Assembly: GCA_045657625.1 (NCBI GenBank)
Contig: JAZOTM010000003.1
Span: 1 to 64,000, forward strand
Reading direction: 5' to 3'
Length of the DNA: 64,000 nucleotides
Source of the DNA: JAZOTM01 sp045657625
GTDB taxonomy: Bacteria > Bacillota > Clostridia > Lachnospirales > Lachnospiraceae
Shown here: one piece after another, positions 1 to 8,715 of the stretch
How the letters are laid out: each line of letters starts with the position of its first letter
Numbering within the stretch: the stretch's first letter is position 1
Program-made: the position numbers and the translations under genes
The notes under the pieces: model-generated
What the model saw: the letters and a program-made list of their open reading frames with translations, nothing else
Told to the model about the DNA's origin: nothing
Databases searched by the model: none

Positions 1-2
1 TT

Positions 3-140
3 TTTTTATATCATAGGAAATTCCATTCCTATGATATAAAAAAGCGCTCCGCTATGGAAGCGCACGCGCGCGAGATGTAAATGTTGCATAAATGCAACCG
101 CGCTTGGCGCGAGAATGTCGCATGCGACATTCTTTCTTGT
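3..140. repeat. 138-bp multi-hairpin interspersed repeat, copy 1
   Basis: This block recurs at 38381-38518 with one base changed (A at 75, G at 38453). It is a string of inverted repeats: an outer ATATCATAGGA/TCCTATGATAT stem, a GCGCT/AGCGC stem, TTGCAT-AA-ATGCAA, CGCG-CTTGG-CGCG, and the perfect 20-bp palindrome GAATGTCGCATGCGACATTC. No plausible protein reads through it. Its near identity at two sites 38 kb apart suggests a recently dispersed non-coding element, such as a MITE or REP-like unit. It lies just upstream of the PRD regulator promoter. Confidence 0.85.
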
Positions 141-156
141 GATAAAGCGTCACGGA

Positions 157-212
157 TTGGTGCAATGATAGAGAAAATGTTTGAAACAAAATGACCACTT
201 CTTTGGTATACT
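157..212 (+). promoter_or_regulatory. Promoter of the PRD regulator with upstream TTGGTGCAAT element
   Basis: A -10 box TATACT lies at 207-212, preceded by TTTGG, and the -35 is poor. The element TTGGTGCAAT at 157-166 begins 50 bp before the -10. The same element begins 51 bp before the -10 of the next gene (2118-2174), and both promoters also share a CAWAATGA..ACTT..CTTTG stretch. A weak core with a shared upstream element suggests activation by the PRD protein and autoregulation. Confidence 0.6.
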
Positions 213-232
213 GAAAAAAAGGAGGATGCACT

Positions 233-2110
233 ATGACGGATTTGGAACTGCGTATTATACAATGTTTGGATAAAAAAAGAGAAGGAATCAGCAGTCGTGA
301 AATAGCGAAAGAGTGTGGTGTTTCTGTCAATACCATACGAAAAACCATTCATGGATTAGAACCCGTCTTGGAGGAAAACGGTATTCGTATAGAATCCAAA
401 ACATCCTTGGGATATTGGATGAATTACACCAATCCCGGAAAAGCAGAAGGGTTTTTGCAACAGGTACGAAACAAAATTGATAATCCGAATTTTGGAAAAC
501 ATACGGGAACGGATTATAAGGTGAATTATATTATCCGCCGGTTATTGGTATCCAGAAAACGGGTACCGCTGGAAATTTTGTGTGAAGAACTGTATTATTC
601 CCTGAGTTCTGTCAGAAGGGATTTGAAGAAAATAGAAGATATTTTGGAGGATTATAATCTATCTTTAGATTTAAAAAGGGGAGAAGGATACACCATAGAA
701 GGCAGTGAATGGGATAAACGTTTATGTCTTTTGGGACAACATAAGGTCTTTGTAAATTTAGAGGATAGCTATCAATTGCTGGAACCCAATTTTTTGGCGA
801 TTTTTGGAATTGGAAACGGAGAGATTCGCAGCCTTCGCCATCAAGTGCGCGATGCCATTTTACGATCCAAAAGATTTGCGTATAAAATGTATCATTTGCC
901 GGTGCTGACCAATTATATTGCTTTGATTCAGCATCGAAAAATGGGGGTATCCAATGTGGAACTCACCAAGGAACAGGAGCTGCTTTTGCAAAAAAGCGGA
1001 GCGGTAGAAGAAGCCAAACGAATTTTTTCGGAATTAAAGTATCCCTTGCAGATGTCCAATGTGGAGATCAAAACCTTTGCCATGCTGCTTTTGGCCTATC
1101 GGAATGTGACATCTTTAAAGGATCTGCAAAAAAAGGAATTTGATTCCTTGGAGCAGGAGGGGGAAGCTGCTTTGGACTTTTTGGAAAGACGTATGGAGCT
1201 GCGCCCTTATTTTACGGAAGCGTTAAAAGAAGAGTATTTATGCTGTATCTATGGCATTCGAAATCGTGTGGTTTTTCATGTACATCCGGATTCGGAGGAA
1301 GCCAAGGAATTTCGTTCCAGGGATTTGATTGCTGAGGATTTGGCCTTGTATTTTGTGGATTATTGGAAGGAGAAAATGCATCGTCATGTTTCCTTAAAAC
1401 AAATGACTTCTGTATATTATGTGTTTTTGAAGTTGTTGGGGCAGAGAGCTTCCACTTTGTATCAATACAAGAGTGTGTTGGTTTCCTCTTATGGTTATGA
1501 ATACGCTTCCTATTGTGCGGAATTGATTCAAAAAAATTATGGATTTTATCTAAAAGAGGTGAAACCCATGGAATACACGGAAGTCTATGAATATCCGGCG
1601 AAGGATGAAATCATTATTCATAATTTAAAATGGGACATGCTAAAACTGGTGAAAGAAGAAAGTTTTTCCCAGTCTATTTATATGAGAACTCCGGATTTTG
1701 TGGAGGGACGCGTGAAGGAATTGGAAAGCTGGATTGTTTCCATGCGCCAAAGATGGGAAGAAGCTTATTTTCATGAAAGCAGCCTGGAAGCAAAAAACAT
1801 GGAGGACGTGTTGCAAGAAATCCTTGCTCCCATGAAAAAGCAGATGACGGCAGAAGAATACCAACGAATGGAACACACCTGCAAATGTCGTATACAGGAT
1901 AAGACCTTCCAGCTTTTGCCGGAGGACGTAGTTTTGACTGCGTTGGTGCCCGAAGAATTGCAGGGAATCTATGTGTATGATTTGGAAAAAGAAATTTTAT
2001 GGGAAAATCGGAAAAAGAAAAAGGTGATTTGCTGTTTTTACCATGCAAAGGATTCTGTCTTTCAGTATGAGGCCATGGAATTGATTCGACGCATTCTGTT
2101 TGTGAAGTAA
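233..2110 (+). CDS. PRD-containing BglG/MtlR-type transcriptional regulator
   Basis: This 625-residue protein begins with a helix-turn-helix (about residues 4-35, SSREIAKECGVSVNTIRK) and a second winged-helix region (about 90-160). Two PTS regulation domains follow; YIALIQHRKMG near 240 is a typical PRD histidine segment. After these come an EIIB-like segment near 420 with SSYGYEYAS where EIIB proteins carry the phospho-cysteine, and an EIIA-like C-terminus lacking the usual active histidine. Such proteins activate sugar-uptake genes and are controlled by PTS phosphorylation. The lost EIIA/EIIB residues imply that any control acts through the PRDs. The start follows GGAGG at 221-225. Its likely targets are the hydrolase and PTS permease downstream, which share a promoter element with it. 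Confidence 0.85.
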   Translation: MTDLELRIIQCLDKKREGISSREIAKECGVSVNTIRKTIHGLEPVLEENGIRIESKTSLGYWMNYTNPGKAEGFLQQVRNKIDNPNFGKHTGTDYKVNYIIRRLLVSRKRVPLEILCEELYYSLSSVRRDLKKIEDILEDYNLSLDLKRGEGYTIEGSEWDKRLCLLGQHKVFVNLEDSYQLLEPNFLAIFGIGNGEIRSLRHQVRDAILRSKRFAYKMYHLPVLTNYIALIQHRKMGVSNVELTKEQELLLQKSGAVEEAKRIFSELKYPLQMSNVEIKTFAMLLLAYRNVTSLKDLQKKEFDSLEQEGEAALDFLERRMELRPYFTEALKEEYLCCIYGIRNRVVFHVHPDSEEAKEFRSRDLIAEDLALYFVDYWKEKMHRHVSLKQMTSVYYVFLKLLGQRASTLYQYKSVLVSSYGYEYASYCAELIQKNYGFYLKEVKPMEYTEVYEYPAKDEIIIHNLKWDMLKLVKEESFSQSIYMRTPDFVEGRVKELESWIVSMRQRWEEAYFHESSLEAKNMEDVLQEILAPMKKQMTAEEYQRMEHTCKCRIQDKTFQLLPEDVVLTALVPEELQGIYVYDLEKEILWENRKKKKVICCFYHAKDSVFQYEAMELIRRILFVK

Positions 2111-2117
2111 TCAAGAC

Positions 2118-2174
2118 TTGGTGCAATACTGCAACTTTTTCATAAAACATAATGAATACTTTCTTTGCTACAGT
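2118..2174 (+). promoter_or_regulatory. Promoter of the ceramidase-like/PTS unit with TTGGTGCAAT element
   Basis: TTGGTGCAAT at 2118-2127 is followed by CATAATGAATACTTTCTTTG and a -10-like TACAGT at 2169-2174. Element-to--10 distance is 51 bp, against 50 bp at the regulator promoter. The core boxes are weak, as expected for an activator-dependent promoter. Confidence 0.55.
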
Positions 2175-2203
2175 AAAGGAAAGCAAGAAAGGAGGAAATG
2201 TAA

Positions 2204-3445
2204 GTGCGAGTTGGAAACGGAAGAGTAGACTTGACTCCTAAGGATGGAGAAGTCTTTTATTTATTGGGATATAAAATGCCGCTACGAAACCAACCGGCAA
2301 AAGGCGTCCATGATCCGATTTTTGGAAATGGCATTCTTCTAGAGGAACAAGGACAACGGTTGTTTCTTTGGAGCGGAGATTTGTTGGAATTACCGGATGA
2401 GACGGCAGCTGACATAAAAACGAAGTTGGAAGATACATTTGGAATTCCGCGAGACCAGATTTTATTATCGGTAACCCACAATCACAGTTCCATTCGAGAT
2501 TTTCACAGGGACTGGGAATTTGGCGTTTACAATCCGGAATATGATGCCTTTTTGATGGAAAGCGTGCTGGAGGTTTATAGACAGTGCGAAGAACATTTAC
2601 AGGAAGCAGAGGCAGTGCTGGGAAGAGACCTGGTCACCGGCTATTACTCCAATCGTAATCATGAGGGAGAATTGGCGGACAATACAGTGACGGTTTTGAA
2701 GTTCCTGAATACAGAAGGAAAGGCTTTTGCGGGTATCGTGAACTGGGCGGTGCATTCGACGGCTATGAGTGGAGATAATCTTTATCTTACGGGAGACCTG
2801 GCAGGAAATACTTGCACCAATTTGCAAAAGGAATGGGGTTTTTTCCCTCTATTTTTGAATGGTGCTGCAGGAGATAGCAGCAATCGTTTTTGCAGACAGG
2901 GCAAGGATTTTGCAGAGTTGGAACGTGCTGCAAAGGGACTGAGTGAAAAGATTGGAAAAATTCCATGTGAACAGAAAGTAAAGCTTGGAAAATTGCAAAG
3001 TTTGACCATGTCCCATGAAATCGCACCGGACATGGAGAAGTACAAAGCCGCCATTCAAAAGGATTTGGAAGACATCGCTTCCGGAAATAAGGAAACGTTG
3101 GATCATATGCCAAAGGAACATTTGATTGGAAAACTGGAAGGAGAACTAAAAAGGGAATCTTTTTACCTAAATATTTCTTTTCAAGTGTTGGATTTTGGAG
3201 ATTTGCGTATTTTTGTATTCCCGGGAGAACTGGCTTCGAAGTTTGGCATCTATTTACGAGAGCAAAATCCACAGAAACAGGTTTTGATTGCCGGTTATAC
3301 CAATGGATTCCATTATTATTTTTTGAATAAGGAAGAATATGGTCTTTCTTTTGAAACCATTGGAAATCCCGTGCCTGCAGGAGAACCGGAGCACATTGTA
3401 GAAAAAATGATGCAGGGTGCAAGGTATCTGGATGGGCAAAAATAA
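2204..3445 (+). CDS. Neutral/alkaline ceramidase-like hydrolase
   Basis: The 413-residue protein matches the N-terminal catalytic region of the neutral/alkaline non-lysosomal ceramidase family. Visible hallmarks are SVTHNHSS near 88-95 (zinc-binding histidines), NWAVHSTAM, LFLNGAAGD and IAGYTNGFHYYF. Family members are zinc amidohydrolases, but many bacterial relatives have unknown substrates. No signal peptide is visible, so it is probably cytoplasmic, which argues against host ceramide as substrate. The start is GTG at 2204 behind AGGAGG (2190-2195). It lies between a PRD regulator and a PTS permease, so it may process an imported sugar derivative; that role is inference. Confidence 0.8.
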   Translation: MRVGNGRVDLTPKDGEVFYLLGYKMPLRNQPAKGVHDPIFGNGILLEEQGQRLFLWSGDLLELPDETAADIKTKLEDTFGIPRDQILLSVTHNHSSIRDFHRDWEFGVYNPEYDAFLMESVLEVYRQCEEHLQEAEAVLGRDLVTGYYSNRNHEGELADNTVTVLKFLNTEGKAFAGIVNWAVHSTAMSGDNLYLTGDLAGNTCTNLQKEWGFFPLFLNGAAGDSSNRFCRQGKDFAELERAAKGLSEKIGKIPCEQKVKLGKLQSLTMSHEIAPDMEKYKAAIQKDLEDIASGNKETLDHMPKEHLIGKLEGELKRESFYLNISFQVLDFGDLRIFVFPGELASKFGIYLREQNPQKQVLIAGYTNGFHYYFLNKEEYGLSFETIGNPVPAGEPEHIVEKMMQGARYLDGQK

Positions 3446-3570
3446 ATGCTCAAAGGCTGGTTTAAGCATAGACCAAAAAGATAGAACATAATGAAAAATT
3501 GAAATGCTACTATAATCGTGACAAGAAAAGCAGGGACCCGGAGGGCTGCAGGAAATATGGAGGAGGAACT

Positions 3571-5004
3571 ATGGCTAAGGATTATTCAAAATTAGCTAGC
3601 GACATTATTGAAAATGTCGGCGGAAAAGACAACGTTGTTTCCGTAATGCACTGCATTACAAGAGTTCGTTTCATTTTAAAAGATGAGTCAAAAGCAAACG
3701 ACGATGCAATCAAAAATTTAAACGGAGTCATGTCTTTGATTAAACAGGGAGGCCAGTACCAGGTGGTCATTGGCAATGAAGTGGGACATGTTTTTGATGC
3801 CGTTATGGAACAGGGACATTTCGTGGAAGGTGATGTGGACATGGGAGACCAGGATAAACTGGTGGAAGCAGCACAGAAACGAAAAGAAAGTCAGGATTGG
3901 CTTTCAAGAGTATTAGGATTAATCAGTGGTATTTTTTCACCGGTACTTGGCATTTTGGCTGCCAGCGGTATGATTAAAGCAGTTTTGGTATTGTTGAACT
4001 TGACAGGATTGATTGATCCGGAAGGTGGCGCTTACCTTTTGATTACTGCCATCGGTGATGCAGTATTTTATTTCTTCCCAATTATTCTGGGATGGAGTGC
4101 AGCAAAGAAATTTGGTTTAAAAGAAGCCTATGGTATGGTGTTGGGCGGTGTTTTGGAATATCCAAGCATTTTGGCAGCAGCATCCGGAGAAGCAATGTAT
4201 ACCCTGTTTGACGGAACTGCATTTGCAGCAGATGTACAGACGACTTTTTTTGGAATCCCGGTGATTTTAAGAGATTACTCTTCATCTGTAATCCCGATTA
4301 TTTTAACCGTATGGATTGCAAGCTTCATTTACAAATTCTTTAAGAAGAAATTACCAAGTTTATTCCAGTCCTTTGGTGTACCATTCTTGACACTTTTGAT
4401 TTCAGGGGTACTTGGAATTCTCTTGATTGGACCTGTTGCTATGTTTATCCAGAACTTATTGAGCCAGATCGTATTGTTCTTGGTAAACTTAAGCCCTGGA
4501 ATCGCAGGTCTTGTACTTGGCGCTACCTGGAGTGTATTGGTTATGTTTGGTTTGCATTGGGCAGTAATTCCGTTCTTTGCCATCAACATCGCACAGTACG
4601 GATATGATGTGATCAACCCATTGATTTATGCAGGATCCATTGCAACCATGGGAAGTGTTCTCGGTGTCATTATTCGTGAGAGAAACGTAGATGAGAGAAA
4701 CATCGAAATCCCGGCTTTGATTTCTACCTTCTTTGGTATCAACGAGCCATCCTTGTATGGTGTATTGATTCCAAGAAAGAAGATTATGTTATCTTGCTTC
4801 TTAGGCGCAGGAATTGGTGGAGCAATCGCAGGATTCTCCGGTTCTAAGCTTTGGGCATTCGGAGCAAGTGGTATTTTTGGAACTCCGTGCTTCATCAATC
4901 CGGCAGGAGTTGACGGTGGATTTATCGGCTTGATGGTTGGTTCCGCAGTGGCATTCTTGTTTGGTCTTGTTACCGCTTTGATTTTCGGTGCAGAGAAAGA
5001 TTGA
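3571..5004 (+). CDS. PTS transporter EIIBC, beta-glucoside family
   Basis: The start at 3571 has AGGAGG at 3561 and gives 477 residues; a longer frame from 3499 lacks a ribosome site. The N-terminal EIIB domain carries the phospho-cysteine in MHCITRVRF (Cys28), and the rest is a hydrophobic EIIC domain of about ten membrane helices. The protein phosphorylates and imports a sugar. The usual C-terminal EIIA domain of BglF-type proteins is absent, so a separate EIIA must supply phosphate. The substrate cannot be read from sequence; relatives carry beta-glucosides, sucrose, trehalose or N-acetylmuramate. It probably forms one transcription unit with the upstream hydrolase and ends at a strong terminator. 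Confidence 0.88.
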   Translation: MAKDYSKLASDIIENVGGKDNVVSVMHCITRVRFILKDESKANDDAIKNLNGVMSLIKQGGQYQVVIGNEVGHVFDAVMEQGHFVEGDVDMGDQDKLVEAAQKRKESQDWLSRVLGLISGIFSPVLGILAASGMIKAVLVLLNLTGLIDPEGGAYLLITAIGDAVFYFFPIILGWSAAKKFGLKEAYGMVLGGVLEYPSILAAASGEAMYTLFDGTAFAADVQTTFFGIPVILRDYSSSVIPIILTVWIASFIYKFFKKKLPSLFQSFGVPFLTLLISGVLGILLIGPVAMFIQNLLSQIVLFLVNLSPGIAGLVLGATWSVLVMFGLHWAVIPFFAINIAQYGYDVINPLIYAGSIATMGSVLGVIIRERNVDERNIEIPALISTFFGINEPSLYGVLIPRKKIMLSCFLGAGIGGAIAGFSGSKLWAFGASGIFGTPCFINPAGVDGGFIGLMVGSAVAFLFGLVTALIFGAEKD

Positions 5005-5025
5005 GAAATGTGATAAATTCTATTA

Positions 5026-5063
5026 AAGAGAGGAGAAAACTTCGGTTTTCTCCTCTTTTTTTA
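5026..5063 (+). terminator. Intrinsic terminator after PTS EIIBC
   Basis: GAGAGGAGAAAAC and GTTTTCTCCTC form a stem closed by a TTCG tetraloop and followed by a run of Ts. Confidence 0.9.
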
Positions 5064-5209
5064 ATGCTTTGGTTTATAGTTTTTTTCTCTTTGTAAAAAA
5101 AGACTTAAACTATATGGAAAAAGTGAATGTAGGGAAAAAGTTCATCTATAATACAGGTGTATCGGCAAATTTCGAAGAGAATTTTAAATAAGTGGAAGTA
5201 GGAGTGCTT

Positions 5210-6412
5210 ATGAAGGAACAGGTAAAATTATTTTGGGAAAAAAATGATTTAGCAATGTTGCTTTTCCTCTCTATTTTTATGAACGGATTTGAAACGGGAG
5301 GATATCAGGCTGCATTGCTCTATGTGGGACAGGATTACAATTTGCCCACAAGTGCCCAAGGTCTTATGGTGGCGGTGGAACTTTTTGCAACCATGATTGC
5401 GCCGGTGTTATTTGGACATTTGGCAGATCGAATTGGAAAAAAGATTATGCTGGTTGTCACCACTTTGGCGAGAGCCCTTTCTGCCTTGGTGATTTTGTTT
5501 GCGGCAGGATCTGTGGTATTTGCCATTGGTATTTTTTTCTTGGGAATGACCACCAGTATTATTCAGTATGTAGCCATTGCTGAAATGGATGATGCTTATC
5601 CTTTGACCAATCACAATCGTATGGGATTTATTGCGGCAACTTATGCCATGGGCGCAGTGGTGGCACCTCTCATTGTAGGGGTTACGGTGCAGACAGCCCT
5701 TGGCTGGAAAGCTTTTTTTGCCTCTGATTTTTTGATTTCCCTGGTTCTTGGGATTTGGCTTGCAAAAATCAGCTTTGCCCTGCGAGAACTTCCGGAGGGA
5801 GCAGAGAGTATCGAACTTGCAGAGATTTCTTTGACTGCTACAAAAGAAGACAGCTTGCGTCCCCAGCTCTTTGGTATTTTCTTGCTTTGCTTTATTATGT
5901 TTATTTATGTCGGAGTGGAAAACGGCATTGGATTTTTCTTAAATGGATATTTATATGATGTCATGGAATCTTTCCATGGATATATGGCCTTATCGTTGTT
6001 CTGGTTTGCTATGATTCCATCCAGAATATTGTGTGGTATTTTTGCAAAACACAGAAGCGTATTGCTTTGCTTGGCCTCCATTGGCTCCACCTTGTTTTTG
6101 CTGTTCTTGGCTATGACGAAGAGCGAGGGATTGACCTTTGTGGTGATTTTTATTTTAGGTATATTCTGTGGCGCTGTTTACCCCAACGTTTTGACTTATG
6201 CAGCAGACTTCGCCGGCAAACGCACCGCTACGGTAACTGCAGCCATCACCGTTGCTACGGGAATTGGTGGAACCGTGGTATCTGCAGCCTTTGGTTTTTG
6301 GGAAATGGCCTTAGGCTATCAGAATTCCTTTTTCATTTTGGCTGTGATTATGGCGCTGGACATTGTGGTATCCATCTGGGTCGTGAAGGGTGCCCACAAG
6401 TGGACGAAATAG
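5210..6412 (+). CDS. MFS transporter
   Basis: About 400 residues and roughly twelve hydrophobic helices fit the major facilitator superfamily. The loop between helices 2 and 3 has the family motif as GHLADRIGKK, near residue 68. The ATG at 5210 sits behind TAGGAG with normal spacing; a GTG at 5192 is less likely. A TATAAT box lies upstream near 5150, so the gene seems separately transcribed from the PTS gene. Export of a drug-like compound or a metabolite cannot be distinguished from sequence. Confidence 0.85.
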   Translation: MKEQVKLFWEKNDLAMLLFLSIFMNGFETGGYQAALLYVGQDYNLPTSAQGLMVAVELFATMIAPVLFGHLADRIGKKIMLVVTTLARALSALVILFAAGSVVFAIGIFFLGMTTSIIQYVAIAEMDDAYPLTNHNRMGFIAATYAMGAVVAPLIVGVTVQTALGWKAFFASDFLISLVLGIWLAKISFALRELPEGAESIELAEISLTATKEDSLRPQLFGIFLLCFIMFIYVGVENGIGFFLNGYLYDVMESFHGYMALSLFWFAMIPSRILCGIFAKHRSVLLCLASIGSTLFLLFLAMTKSEGLTFVVIFILGIFCGAVYPNVLTYAADFAGKRTATVTAAITVATGIGGTVVSAAFGFWEMALGYQNSFFILAVIMALDIVVSIWVVKGAHKWTK

Positions 6413-6469
6413 ATTTTGGAAAAGATAAAAATATGGTAGAAACTTATGCTCCTTTTTGAGCACGAAGTA

Positions 6470-6520
6470 CCCCCTTTTTTTTCGCTATAACAAAAGAGAA
6501 AGAAAAAAGGGGGGCTTCTT
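6470..6520 (+). terminator. Intrinsic terminator after the MFS gene
   Basis: A C5T7C block at 6470-6482 pairs with GAAAGAAAAAAGGGGGG at about 6499-6514, and CTTCTTTT follows. Confidence 0.6.
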
Positions 6521-6534
6521 TTACAAAGGCCTAT

Positions 6535-6696
6535 ACAGGAAGTCTTTCTACAACAACAGAGAAAGACTTGCTGGAAAATATGGAACTTCTCCCGGGATAT
6601 GTACAGTCTCAAAGTACAATGATGTGGGGTGTGGATCATCAAAGATGGCCATGGTTATACTTTAATCATTGTGGTTGGTTAGAAGAAGAATCTTAA
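6535..6696 (+). pseudogene. Possible remnant of a coding sequence, 53 codons
   Basis: The 380-base gap between the MFS gene and the zinc-ribbon gene holds an open frame with protein-like composition, including LLENMELLPGYVQSQS and WGVDHQRWPWLYFNHCGW, ending TAA at 6694-6696. It has no start codon with a ribosome site; the frame simply opens out of the terminator hairpin. I do not recognise the family. It may be the 3' end of a lost gene. A run like this could also arise by chance. Confidence 0.3.
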
Positions 6697-6793
6697 AAAA
6701 ATTTGTAAACCAAACCTTTTTTTAAAACTTTACTTGTGCTATGCTTAATAAGGTCGTGGAGACGACAATGTAGCAACGAGGAGGATATGAAAA

Positions 6794-8533
6794 ATGTTTT
6801 GCGAGAATTGTGGAACAATGCTCCCGGATGGAAGTGCGTTTTGTAGTAACTGTGGTACAAAACTAGGAGGATTTGTACAGCAGGTGAATGCAGAAATGCT
6901 TCCTCCAAATCAGGAAACGGAAGCAACACCGGTACAACAGCCGGAAGTAAAAGCAGAAGAACAGGTGACACAGGAGCCTGTTATGCAAGCAGCAGCGACA
7001 GAAGAACACGAGACAGAAGAAAATACACAGGAGGCGGTGCAGTCACAAGAGCCAGTACAGCCACAAGAACCGGTGCAGCCACAAGGTGGATTTGCACCGA
7101 ATGGTTACGATTCGAACGATTATAACCCGAATGGATTTAACCAAGGTTACAATCAGGGATATAACCCGAATCCGAACAATATGAATTACAACGGACCAAT
7201 GAACGGCCCCACGGGACAGCCGATGCCACCGGTGAAGAAGAAAAAAACCGGCTTGATTATTGGCGTTATTGCAGCTGTGTTGGTGGTATTGCTGTTGGCA
7301 GCTGTTGGATATAAAGTGCTTGTGAAACCAACCATAGAGTTGGATCCTTATATCACAGTCTCAGCAGAGGGTTATGACACCAAGGGAGAAGCTACGGTGG
7401 CATTTGATTTGGCAGCCTTTGAAGAAGAATACGAAGATGTTTTGCAGAAGCGCACCCAGGAAGGTGCTTCTTTTACACAGGATAGTGCTTATGTGTTTGC
7501 AGATGATATGGACGATAGTGCTTCTGCACGTTTCTTACAGATTTGTGTAGGCGGTTCCTTAAGTGAGACAGAGGATATCAGCAATGGAGATACCATTACT
7601 TTTCAATGGGATTGTGATGATGAAAATGCATTGGAAACCTATGGGGTAAAACTTTCCTATTCTGATATTACCTATACCGTAAGTGAGTTGGAAGAAGTAG
7701 AAATATTTGACCCCTTTGAAGGCATCACCGTTGAATTTAGTGGTGTAGGACCCTATGCTACAGCAAAGATTAGCGGGACCCCCACCAATGAGGCGGCTCA
7801 AGGTCTTTCTTATGAACTGGATGTGGACTCCGGTTTGACTTTAGGGGATGAAGTTACGGTTACTGTTTCCGGTGGCGGATATGATACCTTAGAGGATTAT
7901 TGTTTAAAGAATTATGGAATGGTTCCATCGGAAACAACCAAGACCTTTACGGTGGAAGGAATCAGTGCCTATGTGACAGATATTTCCCAGTTTACTGATG
8001 ATGCTTTGGCTGATTTGCAGGAAGAAGCCGAAGATGCCTTAGATTATGAAATGTATTACTATTGGTCAGACAAGGAAACCTTGGTTGACTTTTCTTACCA
8101 GGGTATGATTTTAGCAAATCTGAAAGATGGATATGAAGACTACCTGGATTATTTTTCTTATTATGGAATTGATGCAGGAAACTTTGTGTTCCTTTGCTAT
8201 GAAGTGACAGTTCATTGTGAGCAGGGTTCTTATAGTCAGGATAACACCTATTATTGTTATTATGGTTTCAGTGGTGTGATGATGGATGAAGACGGGAATG
8301 TGTCCTATGATGAGGATAATATTATGACTACTTCTGATGAAGTTGATTTTGCTTATTCCGGTGGACGCTTCTACTATTATGGATATGAGACCATGGAAGA
8401 CTTATATGATGCAGCAATTGTACAGGAAGAGTTTGATACAGTTTATGACATTACAGAGAATGTATTAAGTACAGATGCTACGACCATGAGCCCGGAAGAA
8501 GATTTGGACGAAACAAGTAGTTCTGATTTATAA
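6794..8533 (+). CDS. Zinc-ribbon, membrane-anchored extracytoplasmic protein
   Basis: The 579-residue protein opens with a zinc ribbon (CENC at 3-6, CSNC at 17-20), then a Glu/Pro/Gln linker with EPVQPQ repeats and an Asn/Gly/Tyr-rich stretch. A single membrane helix (about 155-175) follows a KKKKTG basic patch. The remaining 400 residues are acidic and probably outside the cell, with beta-rich segments suggesting two or three repeated domains. Similar TcaA-like layouts occur in clostridia, where the ribbon is cytoplasmic. The function is unknown. The start has GAGGAGG upstream. It is monocistronic, with terminators on both sides. Confidence 0.75.
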   Translation: MFCENCGTMLPDGSAFCSNCGTKLGGFVQQVNAEMLPPNQETEATPVQQPEVKAEEQVTQEPVMQAAATEEHETEENTQEAVQSQEPVQPQEPVQPQGGFAPNGYDSNDYNPNGFNQGYNQGYNPNPNNMNYNGPMNGPTGQPMPPVKKKKTGLIIGVIAAVLVVLLLAAVGYKVLVKPTIELDPYITVSAEGYDTKGEATVAFDLAAFEEEYEDVLQKRTQEGASFTQDSAYVFADDMDDSASARFLQICVGGSLSETEDISNGDTITFQWDCDDENALETYGVKLSYSDITYTVSELEEVEIFDPFEGITVEFSGVGPYATAKISGTPTNEAAQGLSYELDVDSGLTLGDEVTVTVSGGGYDTLEDYCLKNYGMVPSETTKTFTVEGISAYVTDISQFTDDALADLQEEAEDALDYEMYYYWSDKETLVDFSYQGMILANLKDGYEDYLDYFSYYGIDAGNFVFLCYEVTVHCEQGSYSQDNTYYCYYGFSGVMMDEDGNVSYDEDNIMTTSDEVDFAYSGGRFYYYGYETMEDLYDAAIVQEEFDTVYDITENVLSTDATTMSPEEDLDETSSSDL

Positions 8534-8548
8534 AAAAAGAGCATAGAG

Positions 8549-8597
8549 AACCTCTTTCCTTGGAATGGCATAGCTGTTCCGGGAAAGGGGTTTTTTA
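8549..8597 (+). terminator. Intrinsic terminator after the zinc-ribbon gene
   Basis: AACCTCTTTCC..TGGAA pairs with TTCC..GGGAAAGGGGTT, followed by six Ts. Confidence 0.85.
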
Positions 8598-8715
8598 ATT
8601 TTTTGTGAATAATAGTTTCTGAGGGATGACGTTTTTAGGGAAATATTTATAATGGAAATTAGAAGTATTTTTTGAAAATACGTATTAGGGAAGGTTACAA
8701 AGGAGGAGTGCATAG

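Noticed and set aside
29..352. Minus-strand open frames over the first 138-bp repeat and the PRD promoter
   Set aside because: They run through a hairpin-rich repeat and have no ribosome binding site.
2118..2140. Possible sigma-54 promoter (TTGGTGCAATACTGCAA)
   Set aside because: The GG to GC spacing is one base short, and the same TTGGTGCAAT element at 157 lacks the GC part.
3499..3570. Longer N-terminus for the PTS EIIBC
   Set aside because: No ribosome site at 3499; AGGAGG precedes ATG 3571 and the EIIB domain starts there.
5755..6459. Alternative-frame open stretches inside the MFS gene
   Set aside because: They are shadows of the transporter with no start signals.
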